Part shown: positions 1-8,926 of the stretch, in pieces
Numbering within the stretch: the stretch's first letter is position 1
Layout: each line of letters opens with the position of its first letter
Assembly: GCA_964444825.1 (NCBI GenBank)
Contig: CAYUIS010000044.1
Span: 1-34,831 of the forward strand
Length of the DNA: 34,831 bases
Reading direction: 5' to 3'
Source: CAYUIS01 sp964444825
Lineage (GTDB): Bacteria; Chloroflexota; Anaerolineae; B4-G1
Made by a program: the position numbers and the translations under genes
Notes under the pieces: model-generated
The model's input: the letters and a program-made list of their open reading frames with translations, nothing else
Databases searched by the model: none
What the model was told of the DNA's origin: nothing

Positions 1-1921
1 TGTCCGGGTCGTCGGTGGGGAGTGCGGGCAGTCCGTTGCCGTTCACCAGACCCTGATTCGCCACCTGGGCCACGCCCCCTGGCAGGGGATCGTCGATGGT
101 CACCAGGAAACTGATGCTGGCGCTGCCGCCTGCCGCGATCGTGCCGATGTCCACGGCTACACTGGTATGGCCGGGGTCATTGCCGCTCATCACTGTGCCC
201 TGGCTGTTCGTCACCGACCCCGCCACCAGCGTTGTGTTAGCATCGGGCATATCGTCAAAGATCACACCGGTCGCTGTTTGGTTGCCGCTGTTGGCGATGG
301 TGATCGTGTACTCCAGAACGTCGCCGGGAGAAGGGAGGCCGTCCCCGTTGTTGTCCGCGAAGAGTGTGTCGACCTTTGTCGCGTTCAGCACTGGCGCAGC
401 GGTGATCGTGACGCCCACCGGAGGGCTACTGCTGGCAAAGGCCGTTCCAAGCGTCTCGCCGTTATAGCTGGCGCTGGCCTGATTGCCGACGATAGTGCCG
501 TTTACCGTGCCCGGGTTGACCTGTACGCGGAAACGCGCAGTCGTCGATCCACCGGTGGGTAGTGTTCCGCCGGCGGAGCTGTCAGCTCCCGAGCCCAGGC
601 GGAAGACGACCCGATCATTGCCTGTATCGTATTCTGCCTGATCATCGCCCGGAGGATCTGTCTTGACACCTGCGTTGGCTCCGGCCGAGATTTCTAGGCT
701 TCCAGCGACGTAGGTGGTGTGTGCTGGGATAGGGTCCTGCAAGACCACGTCAGTCGCTGCGTCCTGACCAACGTTGGTCACCGATACTGTGTATTCGAGA
801 ACGTCTCCTGGCTCCACATTCCCCCCATTGAGGTCGGTGACGGTTTTGACCAAGGCAAGATCTGGCGAATGAAGGTCGGTGACAAATGTGACAGCTCCGG
901 GGTAGTAAAAGTCGCTGCTCGACGTCAGATTGATCGTGGCGCCAGTAGCTCTGTTTGGCAATATACCGCTGGCGTCGACGGTATCTATGTCAAAGCCCAG
1001 TTGGTTCACATAGTCTGGGATCTTGGCGCTAACGCGGGCCCCTAGCTTTGTGATGGAACTGTTGAAAAAGTTACTGTCCGGGTTCAGGGCATCACTGAGG
1101 TCAAGACCTTCAAGTCGCATTCGATCACCGACGAGGCCAACGTCACCTTCGTAGACCACCACACCTATGCGGGTGTACACCGGCCCGCTAAACGGCGCGA
1201 GAAAGCCGCTCACATCGATGGTGACGTCCGGGTTACCAGTGGTCACCGTGGCGAAACCGTCAAAGACCGTCAGATTGCGCGTTGGCTGGGAAGCATCGCG
1301 GTAGACCACCACCAGACCCCACCCGGCGTTGTGGTCCCTGCCAGTCCCTGCCTGGACGTTCGCGACTCGATATGTTCCGCTTCCGCCAGCTTGCACCATG
1401 GCAGTGACCTCGAAAAAGGCCTGGTAGTCGTCGCCATTGTACGTAGAGGCCCCGATCAGTGTACCTGCGAGGTTCACATATCCACCTGTGGCAGGGGTCT
1501 CAAAGCGTACCTGGTTACGCAGTGACGGATTGGGTGCTGGGTTGCCGTCCGTACCCGCGGTGGTGTCACCTCCCCAATACAGCCCTGCCCACAGCACGGT
1601 GGCCCCACTAGGCAGGCTCAGGTTGGCCCGGCTCGAGTTAAAGGTGGTGGGATCGGTATCAACATCCACATAGACCATGTTGTAGTAGTTGTCATTTGCT
1701 GTTGCACCTGCGGCGATGCCGGTTTGCGCACCGACGCAACCAGTGGCACCGGCAGGACAGGTCATCAACGTGTTCCCCACAATCGCAATGTCGCCGGTGT
1801 CGTTGGTGCTGAAACGGACGGTAAAGGGAGTGACCACCTGGGCTTGAGCTCGCTGGCCACATAGCCCGCACAACACAGCTATCGCCAGAAGGGTCCAGGC
1901 TATACGACTCTTGATGTTCAT
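1..1921 (-). CDS. Secreted DUF11-repeat surface protein, 3' end cut by window edge
   Basis: The minus-strand frame is open from ATG at 1921-1919 to the window edge: 640 codons with no stop, so the C-terminus is missing. The first 27 or so residues form a signal peptide (hydrophobic core LLAIAVLCGLCG, then QRAQAQ). The next ~350 residues are a beta-rich region of the type found ahead of DUF11 repeats. Two DUF11/TIGR01451-type repeats follow; each starts with a phrase like DxNGGxxEPGDVLEYTV and contains a T/NVGxxxATxVxxxDxxP motif. A further repeat begins near the window edge. Such proteins are exported and usually surface-attached through elements at the missing C-terminus. The ATG sits about 10 bases after a GAGGT-like site. 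Function beyond surface or adhesive structure is unknown. Confidence 0.88.
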   Translation of the reverse strand, partial: MNIKSRIAWTLLAIAVLCGLCGQRAQAQVVTPFTVRFSTNDTGDIAIVGNTLMTCPAGATGCVGAQTGIAAGATANDNYYNMVYVDVDTDPTTFNSSRANLSLPSGATVLWAGLYWGGDTTAGTDGNPAPNPSLRNQVRFETPATGGYVNLAGTLIGASTYNGDDYQAFFEVTAMVQAGGSGTYRVANVQAGTGRDHNAGWGLVVVYRDASQPTRNLTVFDGFATVTTGNPDVTIDVSGFLAPFSGPVYTRIGVVVYEGDVGLVGDRMRLEGLDLSDALNPDSNFFNSSITKLGARVSAKIPDYVNQLGFDIDTVDASGILPNRATGATINLTSSSDFYYPGAVTFVTDLHSPDLALVKTVTDLNGGNVEPGDVLEYTVSVTNVGQDAATDVVLQDPIPAHTTYVAGSLEISAGANAGVKTDPPGDDQAEYDTGNDRVVFRLGSGADSSAGGTLPTGGSTTARFRVQVNPGTVNGTIVGNQASASYNGETLGTAFASSSPPVGVTITAAPVLNATKVDTLFADNNGDGLPSPGDVLEYTITIANSGNQTATGVIFDDMPDANTTLVAGSVTNSQGTVMSGNDPGHTSVAVDIGTIAAGGSASISFLVTIDDPLPGGVAQVANQGLVNGNGLPALPTDDPD

Positions 1922-2006
1922 ACGTACCTCCATAAAGTGCGAATTGCAGTACCTGTCACTGATGGCGCGGATACTTGACCGGTCGCTTCACGCGATTGAT
2001 CTCCTT

Positions 2007-3164
2007 CTACTTCTGCTCGCGTGGACCGGCACGAACGGCTTCTTCGTACACCTGAAGCAGACGCTCGGTAGCGGCGGGGATGCCGTAGCATTGTACTGCG
2101 CGCGCGGCCTGCTCTCCCATCGCCCGGCGGCGTGCGCTGTCCGTCAATAGCTCCAGCACCGCCTCAGCAAACTGCTCCTCCCGAGGCGGCACGAGCACGC
2201 CTCCCCCCTCGGCCAGCACGTCCACCGTGCCCGGCGCCTCGACTGCCACTACTGGAGTGCCCGCGGCCATCGCCTCAATCAACACCAACCCTTGCGTATC
2301 CGTCAAAGAGGAGAACACGAACAAATCGGCAGTGGCCGCGTAATGGGGGACCTCGCTGAGAGGAACAGCCCCAGGAAACAAGACCTGCTCGCCCAATCCC
2401 AGTCTTTGGGCCATCAGTTCAAGATCCCGTCTATGCGTCCCATCCCCCACCAGCAGCAAGCGCGCCTGCGGATGCTGCGGCGCGATTCTGGCAAAGGCGC
2501 GGATCAGAAAGTCGAGGTTCTTCTCGCCGACTAAGCGCCCTACGTACAGCAGGACCTCAGCCCCCTCCAGTTTCAGTCCAGCGCGTATGCGCCCCGGATC
2601 CAAGTCGTCGTATGCACTCAGGTCCACCGGGGTCGGCACGACCGTGACCGGCACGCCGCATCCGTATTCCTGCCAGATCAGATCCCGGACGCTGGGAGTG
2701 GGTGCCACCACGGCCGTGCACTTCTCCAGATAGTGACCAACGATCTCAGTCGCCAGCATACCGGCCAACTTGGGTACCAGCGGGACGTACTGCTGGGCAT
2801 ACTCGTCGTAGCGGGTGTGGAAGGTAAAGATCAAAGGAAGCTTCAGGTCGCGCGCAAAGGCGGCCGCCAGGCCTCCCATCACGAAGGGATGTTGGCTGTG
2901 GATCAGGGCCGGTTTAATACCCTTGATGGTCGGTGCCATGGACAGTTTTAGAGGGATTACCACGGAGAGATCCAACCGTTCCGGCAACTCCAGAGCAGGA
3001 AAGCGGAAGATGTCGGGCTCCTCGTCCTCGTAATCCTCGTGCTCGGGCGTGATGATATATACGCCGTGCCCGGCCGCGGTCAGCCCTTTGCGAAAGACGT
3101 CAATCGACCTGACCACGCCGCTGATCGTCGGTTTGTAGCTGTTGGTAAAAACGATGATGCGCAT
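2007..3164 (-). CDS. GT4-family glycosyltransferase
   Basis: A 385-residue GT-B fold glycosyltransferase of family GT4, similar in layout to diacylglycerol glucosyltransferases and mannosyltransferases that decorate membrane lipids. The N-terminus MRIIVFTNSYKPTISGVVRS is the acceptor-side Rossmann strand with the glycine-rich loop. FHTRYDEYAQ (115-124) is typical of the lipid-acting GT4 group. VGRLVGEKN (208-216) supplies the Arg/Lys donor-phosphate contacts. DTQGLVLIE (289-297) is the EX7E region with Asp in place of the first Glu. The ATG follows GAGGAGG closely, so the start is secure. It lies 31 bases after the glycosidase stop on the same strand. The exact donor and acceptor cannot be told from sequence. 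Confidence 0.88.
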   Translation of the reverse strand: MRIIVFTNSYKPTISGVVRSIDVFRKGLTAAGHGVYIITPEHEDYEDEEPDIFRFPALELPERLDLSVVIPLKLSMAPTIKGIKPALIHSQHPFVMGGLAAAFARDLKLPLIFTFHTRYDEYAQQYVPLVPKLAGMLATEIVGHYLEKCTAVVAPTPSVRDLIWQEYGCGVPVTVVPTPVDLSAYDDLDPGRIRAGLKLEGAEVLLYVGRLVGEKNLDFLIRAFARIAPQHPQARLLLVGDGTHRRDLELMAQRLGLGEQVLFPGAVPLSEVPHYAATADLFVFSSLTDTQGLVLIEAMAAGTPVVAVEAPGTVDVLAEGGGVLVPPREEQFAEAVLELLTDSARRRAMGEQAARAVQCYGIPAATERLLQVYEEAVRAGPREQK

Positions 3165-3195
3165 CTTCCCTCCTCAGAGTACCAGCAGAAGAGCA

Positions 3196-4572
3196 TCAGC
3201 AGCCCGGTAAATGTCTGCGAAGAATCTGGCACGCATAGACTACCATGCCGGCGCTCCAGGTCAGCGGTGCTTCAGAGGTGTACCAGAGGCCAGAGATATA
3301 CCGCCCGTTTGGTGCGTATACCTCGTGCACCTCTCCATCCCGAACGATCACTTCCGCAATGCGGCGGATGACCTCGCGGGCCTGTGCTATCCGTCCCGTA
3401 TGGACCAGGGCGATAACGTGCCATGCCCCCAACCACAGCCAGGCAGCATCGGAGTGATAGTAGGATATCCCAGCCAGACGGTTTTCAAGAGCGATGAGTT
3501 TCGCTGGATAGGCCCGGTGGACGACCCGGGTCGGGACCGGGTCCACCATGCCATAAGCGCGCATCGCATCCAGGATGGTATTTGACTGTTCAGGACGAGC
3601 CAGATCCCAGGCAATCGCCAGCAGATTGCCAGCACTGCTCAGGTTTTCAAGGGCTCGATGGGTAACGAAATACCCCAAGTCCGGCCTCCAGAAGTGCTCG
3701 TTGATCGATTCCTCGATATGTCGGCATCTCTCGTCGAAGTAGAGCCGGTCTTCGAATGTTCCATAGACGGCTGCCGCCTCAGCCATCTCCCTCAGAGCCT
3801 TCCAGTAGACCACGTTGGTGTAGAGGACCCGGCCTTGCCGGGCAATGCTGTCGGCCCAATCGGCGTAAGCGGCTTGATGGAGCAGGCCGTCTTTGTCCAG
3901 AGCGAACCCTTCAAGCCACAGTGTGGCTCGTCTAAGGGCCTCCCAGTGCGTCCTGGCGAAGTTGTGATCCTCAGCCAGACGCACATAGTTCAGACCGGCG
4001 ATGACCAACAGCGCATTGCCATCCACCGAGATGGTCCTATGCCCGGTGATGTACTTGGGCTTGAGAGGAACGTCCACTGGCTGCTCCCTTTTGAGGAGCG
4101 AGTGTAGATAGCGTTCAAAGCCACCAGTCGAATGAACCTTGATCGGAAACTGCCCCGTGGATCTTTGGTAAGTCAGGAACGCCTCCAGCGTCTCCCTGGC
4201 AACGCGGAATTCCCCCAGCGCCAGCAGGCCGAAGCTGGCGAACCCGAAATCCCGCGCCCAGGGCTCTCGAAAGTTCCGCCAGCCTGCATTCACGACGAGC
4301 TTCTCCTCGCCGTTGAGCAGGCGGCGGCTTTCTATTGCCCCGCGCAGGTTTTCAGTGGCAATAGACACAGCCCTGGCTTCGAGCATGTCTAACTCGCCTA
4401 CTTCCGTGGAGATGGCTCTCGAAGCCAGGCGAGGTCGCCTCAGGATCCTGCGCAGATGTTGAACCGACTTGAGGACCAGAGCGCCCAGGACTATGCTGAT
4501 TACGGACCCCAAGATGACGATGTGCAGTCTGACCGTCCGGCGTGTGACTTTGTCCTGCACCATTCTCACCAC
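3196..4572 (-). CDS. Membrane-anchored six-hairpin glycosidase, amylo-1,6-glucosidase-like
   Basis: A protein of 458 residues with one N-terminal membrane helix (about residues 18-38, LHIVILGSVISIVLGALVL). The rest is an (alpha/alpha)6-barrel domain resembling the GDE_C/amylo-alpha-1,6-glucosidase and GH100-like groups. Supporting phrases are NFREPWARDFGF, the acid-containing YADWADSIARQG, and YHSDAAWLWLGAW near the end. These proteins hydrolyse or debranch alpha-glucans or related sugars; the substrate here is inferred only. The N-terminal anchor suggests activity at the outer face of the membrane. The start is GTG at 4572 or the ATG at 4563. It overlaps the upstream kinase gene by 7 bases, so the two are probably co-transcribed. 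Confidence 0.72.
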   Translation of the reverse strand: MVRMVQDKVTRRTVRLHIVILGSVISIVLGALVLKSVQHLRRILRRPRLASRAISTEVGELDMLEARAVSIATENLRGAIESRRLLNGEEKLVVNAGWRNFREPWARDFGFASFGLLALGEFRVARETLEAFLTYQRSTGQFPIKVHSTGGFERYLHSLLKREQPVDVPLKPKYITGHRTISVDGNALLVIAGLNYVRLAEDHNFARTHWEALRRATLWLEGFALDKDGLLHQAAYADWADSIARQGRVLYTNVVYWKALREMAEAAAVYGTFEDRLYFDERCRHIEESINEHFWRPDLGYFVTHRALENLSSAGNLLAIAWDLARPEQSNTILDAMRAYGMVDPVPTRVVHRAYPAKLIALENRLAGISYYHSDAAWLWLGAWHVIALVHTGRIAQAREVIRRIAEVIVRDGEVHEVYAPNGRYISGLWYTSEAPLTWSAGMVVYACQILRRHLPGC

Positions 4573-5639
4573 AAAGCCTCACAATGTGACCCCTGAGTGC
4601 TGTCGTTCTCAGGGGGTCTTGTCGCGGGCAATGTAAAGGTGACGGTCGTACCGCTGCCGGTTTCGCTTTCCAGCCAGATTCGGCCTCCTTGTGCCTCTAC
4701 TGCCAGACGGCAGAACGTCAATCCCAACCCACTGCCGACCGCACCTCCTACCTTACGAGCCTCGATCTGAGTGAACTTGTCAAATACCTTGCCCGCCCAC
4801 TCTTTCGGGATGCCAGGACCCTGATCGGTTACGCTAAAGGCGGCCATATCGGCGCGAGATGGCTCCACGCCGATGGTCACGATCGACCCAGGCTTGCTAA
4901 ACTTGATGGCATTGCTCAACAGGTTGACCAGCACGCGTACTATCGCTACAGGATCCCCATAGACCGTCTGGACTCTGGAATCCACACGAGACTTCAGGGG
5001 CACCTGGTTTCGTGCTGCCCACACCTTCACCTGATCGAGTGAAGATCTCACCAGATCCTGCGCGCTGACCTCACTCAGTTGTAGGGGCATTTTCCCGCTC
5101 TCGAGCTGCGCCAAATCGAGCAGCGAGTTGATGAGCGTCAACATACGATTGCACGACACCAAGCACATCTCGATCATATCCTCCTGTAGCGGCTCCACTG
5201 TCTCGTCTGCATCTTCCTGCAGGACCTGCAGCCCTGTCATCACGTTGGCCAATGGCGAACGCAGGTCGTGAACGATGAACTGCCCCAACTCCTCCTGCCG
5301 GTCGTGGGATTTCCGCAGTGCCGACAGCGCGAGGGTAACGATCGTGAAGAGGCCCAGCCTTACAACTGCATTCCAGTACGGAATGAGAGGATGCGAATAG
5401 GGATATCCTGTCAGCAGGTCGGCTGTGAGCCACATAGCAGCGCTCGTGATGGACAGCAGGATTCCCATCTGCCTGCCTACCTGCCAGGCGACCAGATAGA
5501 TGGGAATCAGATAGAATATCGAGAAAGAAAGCTCCGGACCTGTCAGGTAGTCGACAATGCCTACCAACCCGGCAAGGACCAACCCCCACAGTGTCAGCGA
5601 TAACCTGGACTGCTGAGCGAGGTATTTCGACGGGTTCAT
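4566..5639 (-). CDS. Membrane sensor histidine kinase (orphan)
   Basis: About 357 residues. Four or so hydrophobic segments occupy residues 14-110 and form an input domain without a clear extracellular loop. A HisKA domain follows with the phospho-acceptor His124 in VHDLRSPLAN. The HATPase_c domain shows the N box NLLSNAIKF (Asn243), G1 DQGPGIP (272-278) and G2 GSGLGL (302-307). The start is placed at the second ATG (5639) because the GGAG site lies 9 bases upstream; ATG at 5645 and TTG at 5654 are alternatives. No response regulator gene is adjacent, so its partner is elsewhere. The downstream glycosidase overlaps its end, hinting at co-expression. Confidence 0.9.
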   Translation of the reverse strand: MNPSKYLAQQSRLSLTLWGLVLAGLVGIVDYLTGPELSFSIFYLIPIYLVAWQVGRQMGILLSITSAAMWLTADLLTGYPYSHPLIPYWNAVVRLGLFTIVTLALSALRKSHDRQEELGQFIVHDLRSPLANVMTGLQVLQEDADETVEPLQEDMIEMCLVSCNRMLTLINSLLDLAQLESGKMPLQLSEVSAQDLVRSSLDQVKVWAARNQVPLKSRVDSRVQTVYGDPVAIVRVLVNLLSNAIKFSKPGSIVTIGVEPSRADMAAFSVTDQGPGIPKEWAGKVFDKFTQIEARKVGGAVGSGLGLTFCRLAVEAQGGRIWLESETGSGTTVTFTLPATRPPENDSTQGSHCEALW

Positions 5640-5735
5640 GCTCATTTTCTCCAATCAGGTTCGAGAATCATCGCCTCTTTTCCTTCTCACGTGATCGTGC
5701 TTGCGGGATTGTGTAATCACCGCCACCTCTGTTCG

Positions 5736-6722
5736 CTACATCCACGCGCGCCTGCGCATCCACAGGTACATCGCGGCCGGGGTGAGGACCATGCCCACAA
5801 CTGTCAGGATGAACGCCAGCCTGTCCGTCCACACATCCATCGGTGCCACGGGCTGGAAAAAGTTCATCCCGAAGAAACCGACCACAAACGAGAGTGGCAT
5901 AAACAATGTCGTGATCACGGTCAGTGTCTTCATCACCTCGTTCATCCGATTGCTCACGACTGAAAGGTACGTATCTAGCGCGCCGCCCACCAGGTCGCGT
6001 AGGCTCTCGGTGATGTCATATAGCCGGACGAGGTGATCGTATACGTCGCGAAAGAAGACACGCTCCTCGGCGTCTATCACTGCATAGTCACCGCGCGCCA
6101 GTTTATTGAGCACCTCGCGCTGCGGGGCAATGATGCGCCGCAGGCGGAGCAGGCCGCGCTTGAGCGTAAAGATCTGCTCCAGTATGGTTGGTGTGGGATT
6201 GTCAAAGACCTGGTCCTCGATCTGGTCAATCGCCTCGTCAACGCCCTCGACCACCGGCATATAGTCAGCGACCAATTCATCGGCTAGCTTGTACAGCAGA
6301 TGACCCACCCCCTTCTGTAGGTGACGCTCATCTCGCTGGCAGGCCGTCCAGGTCCGATCGATGGCAGCGATGGGCCGCGTCTGATGGGTGACGAGGTAGT
6401 TCTTGCCCAGAAACACGTCCAGTTCCAACGTGCTCACCTGCCCATCGTCCTGTGTGTCGAGGACCACGGCGTGCAGCACGAGGTAGATATACTGTCCCCA
6501 GTCGTCAACCTTGGGGACGTGCGCCTCCTCAAGGGCATCTTCGATAGCCAGTGGATGGAAACCGAACGTCTCACGCAGGATGGGCTCGCATACGTCTGGT
6601 GGCTCACCAGCAAAGTCCACCCATAGCAGGCCCTCAGTGTCCTGTAGTGCGGCGCCGAGCCCTTCGGGTCTCAGATCGATACGGACATGTCCATCCTCTG
6701 TACGGTACAGTGTGCGTATCAT
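5736..6722 (-). CDS. corA: CorA-family magnesium/divalent cation channel
   Basis: A protein of 328 residues from ATG at 6722, which follows AAAGGAG with suitable spacing; a longer in-frame extension to 6767 runs into the DUF389 gene and is not preferred. The large N-terminal cytoplasmic alpha/beta domain ends in a long stalk helix, then two C-terminal membrane helices. The signature GMNF sits at 285-288 at the end of the first membrane helix, as in CorA pores. The C-terminus is the expected basic tail (MRRRAWM). CorA forms homopentamers that import Mg2+ and sometimes Co2+ or Ni2+. The DUF389 gene ends 20 bases upstream on the same strand. Confidence 0.95.
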   Translation of the reverse strand: MIRTLYRTEDGHVRIDLRPEGLGAALQDTEGLLWVDFAGEPPDVCEPILRETFGFHPLAIEDALEEAHVPKVDDWGQYIYLVLHAVVLDTQDDGQVSTLELDVFLGKNYLVTHQTRPIAAIDRTWTACQRDERHLQKGVGHLLYKLADELVADYMPVVEGVDEAIDQIEDQVFDNPTPTILEQIFTLKRGLLRLRRIIAPQREVLNKLARGDYAVIDAEERVFFRDVYDHLVRLYDITESLRDLVGGALDTYLSVVSNRMNEVMKTLTVITTLFMPLSFVVGFFGMNFFQPVAPMDVWTDRLAFILTVVGMVLTPAAMYLWMRRRAWM

Positions 6723-6742
6723 GATACTGGCTCCTTTGCTTC

Positions 6743-7774
6743 CTACTGATCCTCCCAACTCCAACACGCTCCTCTGGGCACGTCATCTTCCGGTCGCAGC
6801 GTCGAATAGGTCTGACAGGGCACCCTCTCCACCATTATCCTGCTGCGACATCCTGTTTTCGCCGCAACTTCGGACGTGGTGATTTGGGCCAGTGAAGCTG
6901 GCAGCGAAGACTCCATCCCACTGTGAACGATGGCGCGGATGTCGGCGACGGTATCACTCAACAGCACGACGTTGGCTGTGACGTCCGCTTGTGCGGCCGC
7001 TAGGTTCGCCGCCACCGTATCCTCGACTGTTTTCCGGATTCGCTTCTCAAGCGCGAGATAGCAAGGGCGCACACCGCGGAGGACCAGCATCAACATGCTC
7101 CCAAGAACGTCCAGTCCAATCACGTTGACAACCACCAACCAGAAGGCATTTCGGCTGATGTCCAGCCGCCCGAACGCCAGGCCTACTCCTATGACCGAGG
7201 CCGGTGGCAGTAGCGAGATGGCAATCTCCACGCCGATCATCGTGTCGATGATCTGGCCCCAGGGCTTGGCTACGATACGCGGGTCAGCCGTCAAAGCGAG
7301 CGAGGCCGCCGCCCCGGCCCCAACGGCGATCATCACGGTGAGCACGAAATCGCGTGTGGTCGGCATTGAGCGTAGGAGTACCTCTTGTGTCACCTCTATT
7401 CCCGACACGCTATCCCGGAGCAGCACGGTGATGACGTAGGCTATGGTCGTTCCAATTACGAACAACCCAAGGAGTTGTTTGAATAGCCCGCCCAGAAAGA
7501 TCCTTCGATTGCGAAACAGCCCCCCAATGCACACAGCGCGCGACGGGCCAAGAAAAGGTGCCACGCACATGGCGCCGATGATCGCCGCAGGGCTGTCGAG
7601 CAGTAGACCCGCCGTCGCCAGCAGCCCAGCCGCTGCGATCATCAGGAAATAGCCCAAGGTGATTTCCGCACCTTCCGTGGCCATCTGTTCCAGGAGTGTG
7701 TAGTAGTCCCGCACCCCCCAGATACCAAACCGCCTCTTTGCCCACCTCCAGTGGAAACTGGATATTCGCCCCAT
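6743..7774 (-). CDS. DUF389 (TIGR00341-like) integral membrane protein, probable 5' frameshift
   Basis: The core is a typical DUF389 membrane domain. LLLDSPAAIIGAMCVAPFLG contains the family's NSPAxxIGAMxxAPxxx motif, and ISLLPPASVIGVGLA a second conserved loop. Six or so membrane helices end near residue 245, followed by a soluble tail. The role of the family is unknown. In this frame ATG at 7774 is preceded by GGAGGT with a 5-base gap, giving 343 residues. However, the first ~20 residues are oddly Arg/Trp-rich. The neighbouring frame upstream reads more like protein (GAYVLAAKRVLD, FPLEVGKEAVWYLG) and would join this frame at VRDYY if one G were removed from the G6 run at 7714-7719. The annotated N-terminus may therefore be an artefact. 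Confidence 0.75.
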   Translation of the reverse strand: MGRISSFHWRWAKRRFGIWGVRDYYTLLEQMATEGAEITLGYFLMIAAAGLLATAGLLLDSPAAIIGAMCVAPFLGPSRAVCIGGLFRNRRIFLGGLFKQLLGLFVIGTTIAYVITVLLRDSVSGIEVTQEVLLRSMPTTRDFVLTVMIAVGAGAAASLALTADPRIVAKPWGQIIDTMIGVEIAISLLPPASVIGVGLAFGRLDISRNAFWLVVVNVIGLDVLGSMLMLVLRGVRPCYLALEKRIRKTVEDTVAANLAAAQADVTANVVLLSDTVADIRAIVHSGMESSLPASLAQITTSEVAAKTGCRSRIMVERVPCQTYSTLRPEDDVPRGACWSWEDQ

Positions 7775-8103
7775 ATTGCACCTCCCTGACGGCCTGGGTC
7801 GAGGAGAGGCTGTCCAAGACCCGCTTCGCAGCCAGCACATAAGCCCCAAGCAGGTTGCGCCCAGGTATGTCTACAGGCTGGGAGAGGCTAGGCCTCGAAG
7901 GTCCGCTGTCCTTTTAGATCACATACGGTGGCTAGAGCGGCCTTCAAGCCCGAAAACGCCCCGCAGAGACCCCCCGAGGTCCTGGTTTGTGAAACCACCC
8001 AGGCTCTGTAGAAACCCGTTGGGCTTCCCAAGCAGGCCATCGTTGCTTAGCACTTTGCGTAGATGTGCCTCCTCCTAATGACCACCTGAGAATTGTCGCA
8101 TAC
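7775..8103. other. 329-bp stretch without a confident gene
   Basis: No confident gene. The minus strand contains two broken open stretches. One (about 7915 down to 7714) is in the frame adjacent to DUF389 and may be its true N-terminal coding region. The other is a 44-codon frame from GTG near 8055, read after AGGAGGAGG, containing the protein-like phrase LLGKPNGFLQSLGGF and ending at a TGA near 7920. These could be one gene damaged by more than one frameshift, or leader sequence. No RNA gene or repeat is evident. Confidence 0.4.
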
Positions 8104-8721
8104 TCACTCCCATTCTCTTTGCACCGGGATGGTGGGCAGCGCATCGATGCTTTCTTTATCTAGCTTCAGGTGCACGACGCCCTCTCCGATGCGGTCGATC
8201 TCAGAGATGGGGATGCTCACGTCCTTCTGGCCCCACAGGTGCCCTTCCCGGAGGATCAGGTGGGTGATGTGGCCGGTGCCTGGGTCCGCGAGGAACTCGT
8301 CCACTCGACCGACGTGCCCGTCGGTTGCTTCCACTCGAGCGCCTCGACGCATGGCTAGCTCGCCCGGCGGGACCTGCTTGGATTTGTGCAGATACGTGGC
8401 CTTCGTCTCCCTGGGCGTTACATAAGGCCACATCATCATCCATCTATCAGTTACATACTCCGGAACGTCCGATCGGATGAACTCGGTCTCCGTGAAGGGG
8501 TCCTCCTTCGCCAGTTGTTCCCCGGTGCATCGAAGGGTGATCTGATCAGACGTGCTCCGTACGACCATGTTTATCGGGACCAGGCGCTCGGTGTGCAGGG
8601 GGTCTTGTTCTCTCACCACCAGGTGCGTTACGCTCTGGGTCAGGGGATTGATGACCACGTATGTAGACCGGCCGCAAGGGCCGTCAGCACAACGTACTTC
8701 AGCGTCTATGGGAATATCCAT
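8104..8721 (-). CDS. Double PRC-barrel domain protein
   Basis: A soluble protein of 205 residues with two PRC-barrel-like beta domains. The first (residues 1-70) has DAEVRCADGPCGRSTYVVIN and a LVVRE strand. The second (about 125-200) has GARVEATDGHVGRVDEFL and ends in the phrase SIPISEIDRIGEGVVHLKLD. PRC barrels act as small protein- or RNA-binding modules in photosynthetic reaction centres, RimM and stress proteins. Here the role is probably general stress or surface homeostasis, inferred from the HdeD neighbour. The ATG follows AAGGAGGAAATAACG. Its 5' end lies within the duplicated contig overlap next to the scaffold gap, but the coding sequence is complete. Confidence 0.85.
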   Translation of the reverse strand: MDIPIDAEVRCADGPCGRSTYVVINPLTQSVTHLVVREQDPLHTERLVPINMVVRSTSDQITLRCTGEQLAKEDPFTETEFIRSDVPEYVTDRWMMMWPYVTPRETKATYLHKSKQVPPGELAMRRGARVEATDGHVGRVDEFLADPGTGHITHLILREGHLWGQKDVSIPISEIDRIGEGVVHLKLDKESIDALPTIPVQREWE

Positions 8722-8891
8722 CGTTATTTCCTCCTTNNNNNNNNNNNNNNNNNNNNNNNNNNNNNNNNNNNNNNNNNNNNNNNNNNNNNNNNNNNNNNNN
8801 NNNNNNNNNNNNNNNNNNNNNNNNNNNNNNNNNNNNCGTCAGCACAACGTACTTCAGCGTCTATGGGAATATCCATCGTTATTTCCTCCTT
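8682..8891. repeat. Exact 55-bp direct duplication flanking the scaffold gap
   Basis: Bases 8682-8736 (start of the PRC-barrel gene, its ribosome-binding site and leader) recur without change at 8837-8891, directly on either side of 100 Ns. A perfect repeat that begins and ends at the gap edges is the mark of two contigs overlapping by one assembly k-mer that were scaffolded instead of merged. It is not a biological repeat. The true sequence is most simply obtained by collapsing the two copies, which places the PRC-barrel start about 50 bases downstream of the HdeD stop. Confidence 0.9.
8737..8836. other. Assembly gap (100 N)
   Basis: Exactly 100 unknown bases, the conventional placeholder for a scaffold join of unknown length. 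The flanking duplication implies that the real gap is negative (overlap of 55 bases). Reading frames crossing it have no meaning. Confidence 0.98.
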
Positions 8892-8926
8892 TGGGTTGGG
8901 CAGTGGACGGGACTCAAGCCGCGCGA

